Source: Planctomycetales bacterium
Lineage (GTDB): Bacteria > Planctomycetota > Planctomycetia > Isosphaerales > Isosphaeraceae
Reading direction: 5' to 3'
Assembly (NCBI GenBank): GCA_027435495.1
Contig: DAHZZC010000578.1
Span: forward strand, 1 to 7,973
Length of the DNA: 7,973 bases
In this document: positions 1-7,200 of the stretch, piece by piece
Position numbering within the stretch: the first letter of the stretch is position 1
Layout: each line of letters opens with the position of its first letter
The notes under the pieces: generated by a model
The model's input: the letters and a program-made list of their open reading frames with translations, nothing else
What the model was told of the DNA's origin: nothing
Databases searched by the model: none
Made by a program: the position numbers and the translations under genes

Positions 1-159
1 GTCCGCGTCGCCAGCGGGAGCTGGCTCCTACAGGGGCTCTCAGACCAACCCTTCGCCATCGGTCGATCGTTCGACTCCCGAGGGCTCCGGCCGGCGACCA
101 GGTCACGACCCGGTGCTCCCTCCGACAAAAGATCGGCTACCCCAGCCATCACGCCCCGG
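1..159. other. Non-coding stretch downstream of the minus-strand cluster
   Basis: No convincing gene is seen between the window edge and the stop codon at 160-162. Apart from the REP-like palindrome at its left end, nothing recognisable (tRNA, terminator with U-tract, promoter) stands out. Confidence 0.5.
3..36. repeat. REP-like palindromic element at the left edge
   Basis: Two overlapping hairpins can form here. CCAGC (11-15) pairs with GCTGG (20-24) around GGGA, and GGAGC (17-21) pairs with GCTCC (24-28) around TG. Read on the minus strand, the element begins TGTAGGAGCCAGCTCCCGC. That strongly resembles the 'TGTAGGAGC...GCTC' cores of bacterial REP elements described in Pseudomonas and Xanthomonas. 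It lies about 125 bases downstream of the minus-strand gene cluster ending at 160, where REP elements are often found and where it could end or stabilise the transcript. Only one copy is visible, so repetition in the genome is inferred. The element may extend past the window edge. There is no T-run typical of an intrinsic terminator. Confidence 0.45.
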
Positions 160-801
160 TCATCGGCCGCGCCAGAGAGCGCGAGGGACCGCCGGCGAAT
201 TCGAACCTGAGCCTCGTCCGTCGGGGACGCGGATGCCCTCGCCAGGAACCTGCACTGGAGTGATCCGGTTGACCTTCCAGAGGGCCGGGGCCGTCTCGCG
301 AAGGCCCAGCGACCAGATGGAGTTGGTCGAGCCGAAGGCGACCGAGGCCGTCGAGCTGTCGACGGTTCCCTTGAAGAAGGCGCTGAATTCGGCCGTCCCC
401 TGGCGCGATTGCCGGCCGGCGTTGACCTTCAGGTTGCTGACCCGGACGAGGTCGAAGCGAACGCGTTCCAGATTGTCGCGGATCAGGGCACGGGTGGCCT
501 CGCCTTCGAGGGCGAGCTCGCCCTTGACGTACATCACGTCGGGGGTCAAATACTTGAGGACGGCGTCGGCGTCAGAGCTGGCCACCGCCGATCGAAGGCC
601 GTAGACGACGTTCTCGATCCGCTCGTTGTCGGTCACCCAGAGCCATTCCACGGCGACCACGGCCAGCCCCAGACCAGCGGCGGTCAGGGCCCAGACGAGG
701 TACTTCCCCTCCTGCGTCGCCCGGAGCGCGACGACGAAGGCGCCGGCCAGCAGCAAAAGGCCGCCGGCCAGGATCGTCGGGTCTTCCGAGAGGGACTCCA
801 T
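160..801 (-). CDS. Small membrane protein with NTF2/SnoaL-like domain
   Basis: Hypothetical protein of 213 residues. Two hydrophobic helices lie at about residues 10-26 and 34-56. They are followed by a soluble domain (about 60-185) with the look of an NTF2-like/SnoaL-like fold: an N-terminal helix ('NERIENVVYGLRSAVASSD'), then 'VLKYLTPDVMYVKGE', and alternating strands ending in 'LWKVNRITP'. Such domains are small cone-shaped folds that bind ligands, oligomerise or act as enzymes; no catalytic residues can be assigned. The ATG at 799-801 was chosen over one 54 bases upstream because GAGGAG (811-816 on the plus strand) sits 9 bases before it and the extra N-terminus is charged and unremarkable. 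The gap to the upstream hydrolase gene is 72 bases with no obvious promoter, so co-transcription is likely. The fold call is from sequence pattern only; function is unknown. Confidence 0.75.
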   Translation of the reverse strand: MESLSEDPTILAGGLLLLAGAFVVALRATQEGKYLVWALTAAGLGLAVVAVEWLWVTDNERIENVVYGLRSAVASSDADAVLKYLTPDVMYVKGELALEGEATRALIRDNLERVRFDLVRVSNLKVNAGRQSRQGTAEFSAFFKGTVDSSTASVAFGSTNSIWSLGLRETAPALWKVNRITPVQVPGEGIRVPDGRGSGSNSPAVPRALWRGR

Positions 802-873
802 CGTCGTTCGCTCCTCGGTCTGAGCCCGGATCCTGGCCTCGTTCCCTCGCTCCAATCCTTCCAGGCCGCTGCG

Positions 874-2079
874 TCAGTCCCGCTTCCGTTCAGGCTTCGC
901 GGCCTCGGCGGCGGGGGCGGGGGCATTCGGGTCGCGCTTCCGTTCGGGCTTCGCGGCCTCGGCGGCGGCGGCGGGGGCGGGGGCATTCAGGTCGACTTTC
1001 TTGTCGTGGCGAGCCACCTGAATGTCGCTCACGGCGACCGGCAGGAGGTTGTACTGCGGCTCCCAGGTAACCGCCCGATTCTTGAGCGAGTTCTCCAGAA
1101 AGTGCATCAGCGCCGAGGTGACCTTCGGCTCGAGGCGAAGGAACTTGTACCCGTGGAGGTTCGACGGGTACATCTCGATCTTGTTCAACCGGCCACGCTC
1201 GATCGCCTGGCGGACGGTCTGGATCGCGTCCTTGCTCGGGTTATCCCGCTCGCCGGCCATGAGGAGCATCGGCACCCGGCTCGACACACCGGGAGCGATG
1301 CTTTTGAGCAGGTAGCCAGTTCCCTCGGGCATCGGCGAGATCAAAACCATCCCGCTGAGGTCGCTGGGGTGTCCCTCGGTGCTGACCGCGGCGCCCGGTT
1401 GATGGGCCCAGGCCGCGGCGAGGTTGGCGCCGTCGCCGAGGCCGATGATCCCCAGCTTCGAGACGTTCAGCTCGCCCCGGTTGTGGCGGTCGAGCAGGAA
1501 AAAGTACGCGGCCTGCAAATCCAGGACGATCCGGGGTCGGTCGCCCCTCGCCAGGGCCCGGCGGGGATTCTGGCCCTGGCCGCGAAGGTCGAGGGTCAGA
1601 ACGGCGTAATCCTGCGATTGCAGGTACTCGGCCAGACCCTTCCCCTTCAGCTCCAGCACCGGCTCCTCGAAGTCCTTCCGCGACCGCCCCGACTCATGCA
1701 CCAGGATCACCACAGGCGCCGTCGTGGTCAGCTTCGACCGATAATACGAGGCGGCGAGCGGGGCGCCGTCGAAGGCGTGGAGTCGGAAGGTGAAGTGCGA
1801 CGTCCCCGTCCCAACCGCGCCGACACCGGCACCGGCGCCGGCGCCCCCGTTGAGTTGATCGGCCGGTCCTCCGGCCTTGCCGAGCGGGTCGGCGGCGTTT
1901 GGCCTGGCCTTTTCCTTCGGGAGCGGCTGGCCGCCCTGATCGCGGACCATCCCCCTCGCCTTTCGCGCCGGTCGCTCCGCCTGCTGCGCCTCGACGGCCG
2001 CCATCCCGATCAGCCCGATCGCCATCGCCGCGGCGCCGATCGCCTGCGACGCCCATCTGCCCCGGTGGTCATTGGTCAT
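874..2079 (-). CDS. Exported alpha/beta-hydrolase-fold protein lacking the nucleophile serine
   Basis: 401-residue protein. It starts with a Sec-type signal peptide (hydrophobic about residues 12-29, likely cleavage after 'VEA' at 31). A low-complexity Gly/Ala linker (about 70-93) precedes an alpha/beta-hydrolase domain (about 95-330). Family landmarks are 'PVVILVHESG' (122-131), 'YAVLTLDLRGQG' (158-169), the nucleophile elbow 'GIIGLGDGANLA' (210-221), 'LLMAGERD' with the probable acid Asp279, and 'SNLHGYKF' with the probable His309. The elbow normally reads G-x-S-x-G; here it is G213-L-G215-D-G217, so the nucleophile is Gly and ordinary serine hydrolase activity is doubtful. The C-terminus is two near-identical copies of an 18-20 residue unit ending 'EAAKPERKRD'. 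No good Shine-Dalgarno is visible before ATG 2077-2079, but the start gives a complete signal peptide. The gene lies 157 bases downstream of the glycosyltransferase. Substrate is unknown; a binding or structural role is possible. Confidence 0.82.
   Translation of the reverse strand: MTNDHRGRWASQAIGAAAMAIGLIGMAAVEAQQAERPARKARGMVRDQGGQPLPKEKARPNAADPLGKAGGPADQLNGGAGAGAGVGAVGTGTSHFTFRLHAFDGAPLAASYYRSKLTTTAPVVILVHESGRSRKDFEEPVLELKGKGLAEYLQSQDYAVLTLDLRGQGQNPRRALARGDRPRIVLDLQAAYFFLLDRHNRGELNVSKLGIIGLGDGANLAAAWAHQPGAAVSTEGHPSDLSGMVLISPMPEGTGYLLKSIAPGVSSRVPMLLMAGERDNPSKDAIQTVRQAIERGRLNKIEMYPSNLHGYKFLRLEPKVTSALMHFLENSLKNRAVTWEPQYNLLPVAVSDIQVARHDKKVDLNAPAPAAAAEAAKPERKRDPNAPAPAAEAAKPERKRD
877..990 (-). 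repeat. In-frame tandem duplication encoding the basic C-terminal tail
   Basis: Two adjacent copies, 931-990 (60 bases) and 877-930 (54 bases), encode 'LNAPAPAAAAEAAKPERKRD' and 'PNAPAPAAEAAKPERKRD'. The copies are almost identical at the base level, apart from a few substitutions and a six-base (two-alanine) length difference within a GCC/GCG run. The high identity points to recent duplication or slippage. The repeat forms the last 38 residues of the hydrolase-fold protein. Confidence 0.9.
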
Positions 2080-2236
2080 GGGTTGCCGGTCGTTCGTTAG
2101 GCGGCGTCGGCCGCGCCCTCGGATCTCCTCGCTCGCCCGCTCCCTTCATCGTAAATCCCGGGCCCTCCCTGGACAAGCGTCCGGGCGCCGCCGATCCTGG
2201 TCGGCCCGCAGGAGCCGGCGAGGCGGCCCCGATCGA
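2080..2236 (-). other. Intergenic leader between glycosyltransferase and hydrolase genes
   Basis: These 157 bases contain no credible gene. They hold the candidate promoter at 2148-2176. No intrinsic terminator with a U-run is apparent after the glycosyltransferase stop, so read-through into the hydrolase gene is possible. Confidence 0.45.
2148..2176 (-). promoter_or_regulatory. Candidate sigma-70-type promoter for the hydrolase gene
   Basis: On the minus strand, TTGTCC (2176-2171) and TACGAT (2153-2148) are separated by exactly 17 bases and lie about 68 bases before the hydrolase ATG. Each box matches four of six positions of the housekeeping consensus. In such GC-rich DNA this is suggestive only, and housekeeping promoters of planctomycetes are not well defined. 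If real, it would let the hydrolase and the NTF2-like gene be expressed independently of the glycosyltransferase. Confidence 0.3.
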
Positions 2237-3871
2237 TCACTCCGCGCCCGCTCGACGGAAGACGTCGACCTCCGCCCGGACGAAGGCCAGAGAGATCCTC
2301 TCCTCGACGCGCTCCCATTTCCCGGAGGCGAGCAGGGCGAGGGCGACGGGCCCGTCGCCCTGGGGGACGGCCCCGCCGCGGATCTGGGCGTTCAGATCCG
2401 TGGCGTGAAGCTCCTTCGACCGAACCACGACCAGGTAAGGGAACCGGAGCCCAGCGGGATCGAGCCGTCCCTTGCCGGAGGGAAACTCGGAGACACGAAC
2501 CTCGCCCGTTCCCGACTCGTCGCGGCCGGAAACGTAGGCGAACTGCCGGACATCGCCGCGGAATTCGTAGCGGACAGGGAAGTAGAAGCCCCACGCCTGG
2601 TCGATCGGTCCGTCGTGGATCAGGGCGAGTTGATCCGGCCCGAGGCGGTGGATAATCCGGGCGATCGGGCCGTACGCGGTGTGCGCGAACGAATCACCGT
2701 GGACGGCGAGCTGGGCATCAGCGTAGAGATTGGCGGTGATCAGCATCGCCGCGGCGGCACCGGCGGCCATCCGGGCGCCCCTCGACCTCACGACCGAGAG
2801 ACCCGAGGCCACAAGCACCGCCAGGACCGGGAGCATCCAGATGTTGTAGCTCGGCCTGGCGGACTCGAACGACGACTGCGCCAGGTGGACGAGGGCGACG
2901 ACCGCGCAGCCCGAGACCAGGGCGATCGCCATCGCCGCGGCTCCCGGCGCCCGGCGGATCCCGGGCCAGAGAGCCGACAGAACGCCGACGATCGTCCCGA
3001 GTGCCGCCAGGCCGACGGCCGCCGGACTCATCGCCATCGCCGGGTTGCCGAACAGCCGGTAGCCCAGCCGAACCAGCCCGATGAACTTCGCCTCACCGGC
3101 GACCTGCGCCGACGACGACATGCCCGCCGAGGCAAGGATGAACGGGAGCAGCCCGAGCGCCGCCAGGCCGGCCACGACCGCGACGACGATCAGCGGCCCG
3201 AGCCGTTCGCCTCTGGTCCACGCCAGAACGACCGCCGCCAACCACGCCCCGCCGAACGCCACCAGCCCGAAGAAGTGCGTGTACATCGCGCCGATCCCGC
3301 AGACGGTCAAGCCGGCCAGCCACCGCCATCGCGATCCCGCCGGCCCCTCGGCGATCCCGATCAGGCAGGCGAAGATCCCCGCCGAGAAGAGAATCAGGAT
3401 CGGATAGGCGCGGATCTCCACCGCGGTCATCACCGCGTTCGGCGAGGTCGCCAGCAGGAGCGCTGCGGCCGCGCCAGCGGCGAGGCCCCAGGCCCGCAAG
3501 CCGGCCGCAAACACAATCGCCACCGCGATCGAGACACACACCACCCCCATCATCCGCATCGGCCTCTCGGCCAGGCCGGCGACCCGCGACCACCCCCAGC
3601 CCATCCAGTAGCTGAGTGGGGGCATCCGGTCGTCCATCAGACCGAAGTCGTAATTGACCCGGTCGGCCAGCCATCGCGTCACCTCGACCGGGTCGAGCGA
3701 GAGCCCGGCCAACTGGACCGACTCGTCGAGCCAGAGCGACTGGTGCGGCAGGAACAGCAGATCGGCCGCGATCCCAACCGCCACGCAGGCCGTGCCGACA
3801 ATCAGGGCCAGCCATCGAGCCCCCACGCCGGCCCGAGGATTCGTCGCTTCGGGGGATTCGGCCTGCGCCAT
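2237..3871 (-). CDS. Polytopic GT-C family glycosyltransferase (PMT/ArnT-like)
   Basis: 544-residue integral membrane protein. It probably transfers a sugar from a polyprenyl-phosphate donor to an acceptor on the outer face of the cytoplasmic membrane. The first helix (about 19-41) is followed by 'SLWLDESVQLAG' (45-56), the first-loop acidic motif (Asp49-Glu50) of the GT39/PMT_2-like GT-C fold. A second conserved-looking stretch, 'DDRMPPLSYWMGWGWSRVAG' (80-99), matches the 'PPLxxxL' region of that family. Roughly ten further hydrophobic segments run to about residue 385, then a soluble C-terminal region of about 155 residues follows. The length fits the family. The ATG at 3869-3871 is supported by AGAGGA four bases upstream. 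It is the first gene of the minus-strand cluster and is divergent from the sigma factor gene. Donor, acceptor and pathway cannot be read from sequence; the neighbours suggest cell-envelope work. Confidence 0.82.
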   Translation of the reverse strand: MAQAESPEATNPRAGVGARWLALIVGTACVAVGIAADLLFLPHQSLWLDESVQLAGLSLDPVEVTRWLADRVNYDFGLMDDRMPPLSYWMGWGWSRVAGLAERPMRMMGVVCVSIAVAIVFAAGLRAWGLAAGAAAALLLATSPNAVMTAVEIRAYPILILFSAGIFACLIGIAEGPAGSRWRWLAGLTVCGIGAMYTHFFGLVAFGGAWLAAVVLAWTRGERLGPLIVVAVVAGLAALGLLPFILASAGMSSSAQVAGEAKFIGLVRLGYRLFGNPAMAMSPAAVGLAALGTIVGVLSALWPGIRRAPGAAAMAIALVSGCAVVALVHLAQSSFESARPSYNIWMLPVLAVLVASGLSVVRSRGARMAAGAAAAMLITANLYADAQLAVHGDSFAHTAYGPIARIIHRLGPDQLALIHDGPIDQAWGFYFPVRYEFRGDVRQFAYVSGRDESGTGEVRVSEFPSGKGRLDPAGLRFPYLVVVRSKELHATDLNAQIRGGAVPQGDGPVALALLASGKWERVEERISLAFVRAEVDVFRRAGAE

Positions 3872-4222
3872 CGGGTCCTCTCATCTTTGTCGGAGTGGTG
3901 GAAGTGCCAGGATCGAATCGGAATGGTGGGGCCGCTCGGAACGCCAATCAAGAGCTCGAATCTACCCGAGGCATCCCGTGCTGGTCCAGCAATCGCAGCG
4001 ATCCCGCCAGGACCGTTTCCTTTTCACCCCGGTCGGGTCCAGAACCAGCACACGATCGCCCACGAAACGGGGACGGGCACCTCCGCGGCGCTCCGGAGCC
4101 ACTCCCCGATTCCCGGGCGGACCGAAAAAGAAACGGCCCTGGCGATCCAGCGAATCGCCCCCGAAAATTCCGGGAACAAATCCGGGCCATCGAGACCACC
4201 ATTCTCGGGAGGGGATGAAGCG
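3872..4222. other. Divergent intergenic region between glycosyltransferase and sigma factor genes
   Basis: This 351-base non-coding region should carry promoters for both directions. It is richer in short A/T runs than the flanking genes. Visible elements are a perfect 6-base inverted repeat (GGCGAT 4141-4146, ATCGCC 4154-4159) and two close direct repeats, AAATTCCGGG (4165-4174) and AAATCCGGG (4178-4186). Two GGAAC strings (one at 3938-3942, one beginning at 4173) resemble an ECF -35 element, but neither is followed at proper spacing by a convincing -10. No promoter can be assigned with confidence. Short open frames across the region have no ribosome-binding sites or recognisable protein features. 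Confidence 0.5.
4208..4214 (+). promoter_or_regulatory. Ribosome-binding site that sets the sigma factor start
   Basis: GGAGGGG lies eight bases before ATG 4223-4225. It marks the true start of a frame that stays open far upstream, antisense to the glycosyltransferase gene. A weaker GAGG precedes the in-frame ATG at 4253, which would give the shorter 'MGDGSGALRTLF' start usual for these sigma factors. Confidence 0.7.
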
Positions 4223-7200
4223 ATGTCGAGGACGCCGGGGACGAGGACGGGGATGGGCGACGGGTCGGGGGCATTGCGCACGCTCTTCAGCGTCGGGACG
4301 CTCGCCGGGCTTTCCGACGGCCAGCTCGTGGAACGGTATCTCCTCAGCCGGAACGGCGGCGAGTCGATCGCGATCGCGATCGAGGCCGAGGCCGTCTTCG
4401 CGGCGATCGTCGATCGGCATGGGTCGATGGTCCTGAACGTTTGCCGGGCGATCCTCGGCGATCGCCACGACGCCGAGGACGCCTGCCAGGCGACGTTCCT
4501 GGTCCTGACGCGTCGGGCCGGGTCGATCCGGCGGGGGGAATCGGTGGCGAGCTGGCTCCACGGCGTCGCAAGACGGATCGCCTCCCGTGCGCGTCGTGAC
4601 CTCGCGAGGCGTCGCGAGCAGGAACGTCGTCGCCTCGAACGGATCGGCCCGCCCGACGAGCCGACCGCCCCGCCGCCGCCCGATCCGTTCCCCGAGCTGT
4701 ACGAGGAGCTGGACCAATTGCCCGAGCCCTTCCGCGCCGCAGTGGTCCTCTGCGACCTGGAAGGACATCCCTATGACCGCGCCGCCGGGCTCCTGGGCTG
4801 TCCGATCGGGACGTTGCAGAGCCGCCTGGCGCGGGGCCGCGATCGACTCCGAAAGCGTCTCGAACGTCGCGGCCTCGGCCCGGCGATGCTGGCGATCGGA
4901 GCGGCGCCGCCTCCGATCCCGAGGGCGCTGGCGTCGGCGATCGTCCGGGGAGCGCTTTCGATCGGCGGGAATGGAGCGACCGCCGCGGTCCCGGCGGCGG
5001 TCGCGGCGATGGCCGGGGCTGAGCTACGGAGGCAAATCATGCGGCGATTCGTGACGGTCGGGATGATGTTCCTCACGGCCGGGCTGACCACGGCCGCGGT
5101 CGGTCTGGGATCGATCGGAGGCGGCGAGGAAGTCCCACTGGCCCCCCGGAAATCGTCGCCTGCGGCTCGGAATGATCCCGCCGGGGTCCACGTCCGGGTG
5201 GTCGATCTCGACGGGATGCCTGCTGTTGGGGTTGCGGTCGAGGTCCACCAGGGCGACCGGCCGGGCTCGTTCACGACCGATGCCGACGGCCTTGCGACGA
5301 TCCCTCGGGCGGTCGTTGGCGAGCACGGCTTCGTGATCGCTCGACGCGGTAACTCGCTCGCCTGGGCCTGGCCCGAGCATCGCGGCAAGGTGGAACCTTT
5401 GACCATGCAGCTCTTGCCGATCGACCGGCGTCTGGAAGGCGAGATCGTCGATTGGGCAAAGCGGCCACTGGCCGGGATTCGCGTGCGTGCCTACGCCTTC
5501 TCCCACCGGGGCAACGGCAACCTCCCCGACGCTCCCGAGCTGTTCGAAGCGATCCTGGCGCCCGCGATCACCGACGCCGACGGGCATTATGCGATAAGCG
5601 CCCCGCGCGATTCGTTCGTCACCTATCGAGCCCTGCATCCGAGGTACGTCGGGCCCTGGATCGTCGCAAGGCCCGACTCGCGGGCCCTCGCCACGACGAC
5701 ACTCGAGCCCGCCGGCGGGATCGCTGGTCGCGTGATCGATGCCGTGACCGGCCGGCCGATCGCCGGGGCCTCCGTGGGCGCAGGGCTGATCGAGCATCAC
5801 CCTCGCTTCTTCGGTTGCAGGGGCGAGGCGACCACCAACGACCAGGGCCGGTTTTTCGTCGGAGGGCTGCCGCCAGCGGTGTATAACGTAATGCTCCGCC
5901 AGGTCCCCGGCCGGCCGCGTGCCACATCGGCGGCCGTCGAATGCCTGCGCGTCCGCGCCGGGGCCGACACAGAGGCGGACCTCGTCGCCATCGAAGGCCG
6001 GCCGATCCGCGGCGTCGTCCTCGACCGCGACACAGGCAAGCCCGTCCCCGGCACGCTGGTCGGCTGCTACGGCCCGGCACGGCCGCTGTCGTCGGGCGAG
6101 GTTGGGGAGCAGCGAACGGACGACCAGGGCCAGTTCGCGTTTTACGTCCCGCCTGGAGAACAGCATATCTATTGCACGTACGGCTACGGTAACTCACGAC
6201 TGGACCATAAAGTCATCCTCGTCCCCGCGCAAGGCGAGGTCGGGCCGATCCGGCTCTTGATGCGGCCGCAGGGGCGCCTGACGCCGCAACCACCCACCGC
6301 CATGTTAAAGGCCGAGGTGGCGAAGGCGGCGGTGCCTCAGCCGGCTCTCGCACCGGCGCCACCCATCGCCCCGAAGGCTGGGGTCGCCCCGAACCCGAAT
6401 CCGGCGCCCGAGACGCGGACCGTGACCGGACACGTCCGCGACCCGCGGGGACGGCCGCTGGGCGGCGTCCACCTGTGGGTCCCGCCCGAGAATCCCGGGC
6501 CGATCGCCGAGCGGCTCCAGGGCGTCACGGTGGCGACCGACCGCGACGGGCTCTTTATCTTCCCGGGCCTGCCGAGGGGACCGATCGAGATCAGGATGGG
6601 CCGCGCCTCAGACCGCAACATGCCCGTAAACCTTCCGGCCGATCGCGAGTCGGTGGAGTGGACCTTCACCCCCATCCCCGACCCAGGCAACAACGGCCCG
6701 CCGAAGCCCGTCGACGAGCCGATCCCGCCAGCCCTCCGCGATCGGCTCACGTTCGTCGACCTCGATCCGCCCGGCAACGACTACCTGGCCGATGGGCCAG
6801 GCGGCGACGGAAACGATCTCAACCGCCTCCCTCGCGGAATCCACAAGATGGGTGACACCTTCTTCCGGATCAGTGAAAAGATGGTCCACCTGAAGGGACG
6901 CGAGCGGCCCGAACTACCATCCTCCGTCAAGGGTATCACGGTCGGTGCCCGGGGCCGGATGCTGCACTTTCTCCACTCGGCGCAGGGCGGGCTCAACGTC
7001 GAAGGCAAGATCGTCGCCGTCTATGTGATCCACTACGCCGACGGCACGCACGAGCAGGGGCCGGTCGTCTACGCTCGCGACATCACCAACTGGATGCACC
7101 GCGACCCGGGACGGTCGATCTCCCGTGCCATACCCGCCTGGACCGGCCCGACCGACATGACCGAGCGACAATCCCGCCCCGGCCTGATGGTCCGCCTCTT

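Noticed and set aside
1823..1846. CACCGG/GCCGGC short tandem run as a regulatory or CRISPR-like repeat
   Set aside because: It is simply the coding sequence of the Gly/Ala linker in the exported hydrolase-like protein; there are no spacers or conserved long repeats anywhere in the window.
409..2100. 563-codon plus-strand open frame opposite the hydrolase and NTF2-like genes
   Set aside because: It has no recognisable domain, is composed mainly of Arg, Gly, Val and Leu, and lies fully antisense to two genes with clear protein features; it is a GC-rich shadow.
3938..3965. GGAAC string as an ECF-type -35 element
   Set aside because: No CGTC- or TCTA-like -10 element stands at convincing spacing, and five-base matches are expected by chance.
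3895..4218. 107-codon open frame in the divergent intergenic region
   Set aside because: No ribosome-binding site, no hydrophobic core pattern or known motif, and competing frames of similar length exist on the other strand; more likely non-coding.
2072..4222. Open reading frame continuing more than 2 kb upstream of the sigma factor start on the plus strand
   Set aside because: It is antisense to the glycosyltransferase gene, has low-complexity Arg/Pro/Asp-rich translation, and the real start at 4223 has a clear ribosome-binding site and family-like N-terminus.
5024..6166. 380-codon minus-strand open frame inside the sigma fusion
   Set aside because: It is antisense to the carboxypeptidase-regulatory-like repeats, whose coding frame is well supported; the translation shows no family motif.
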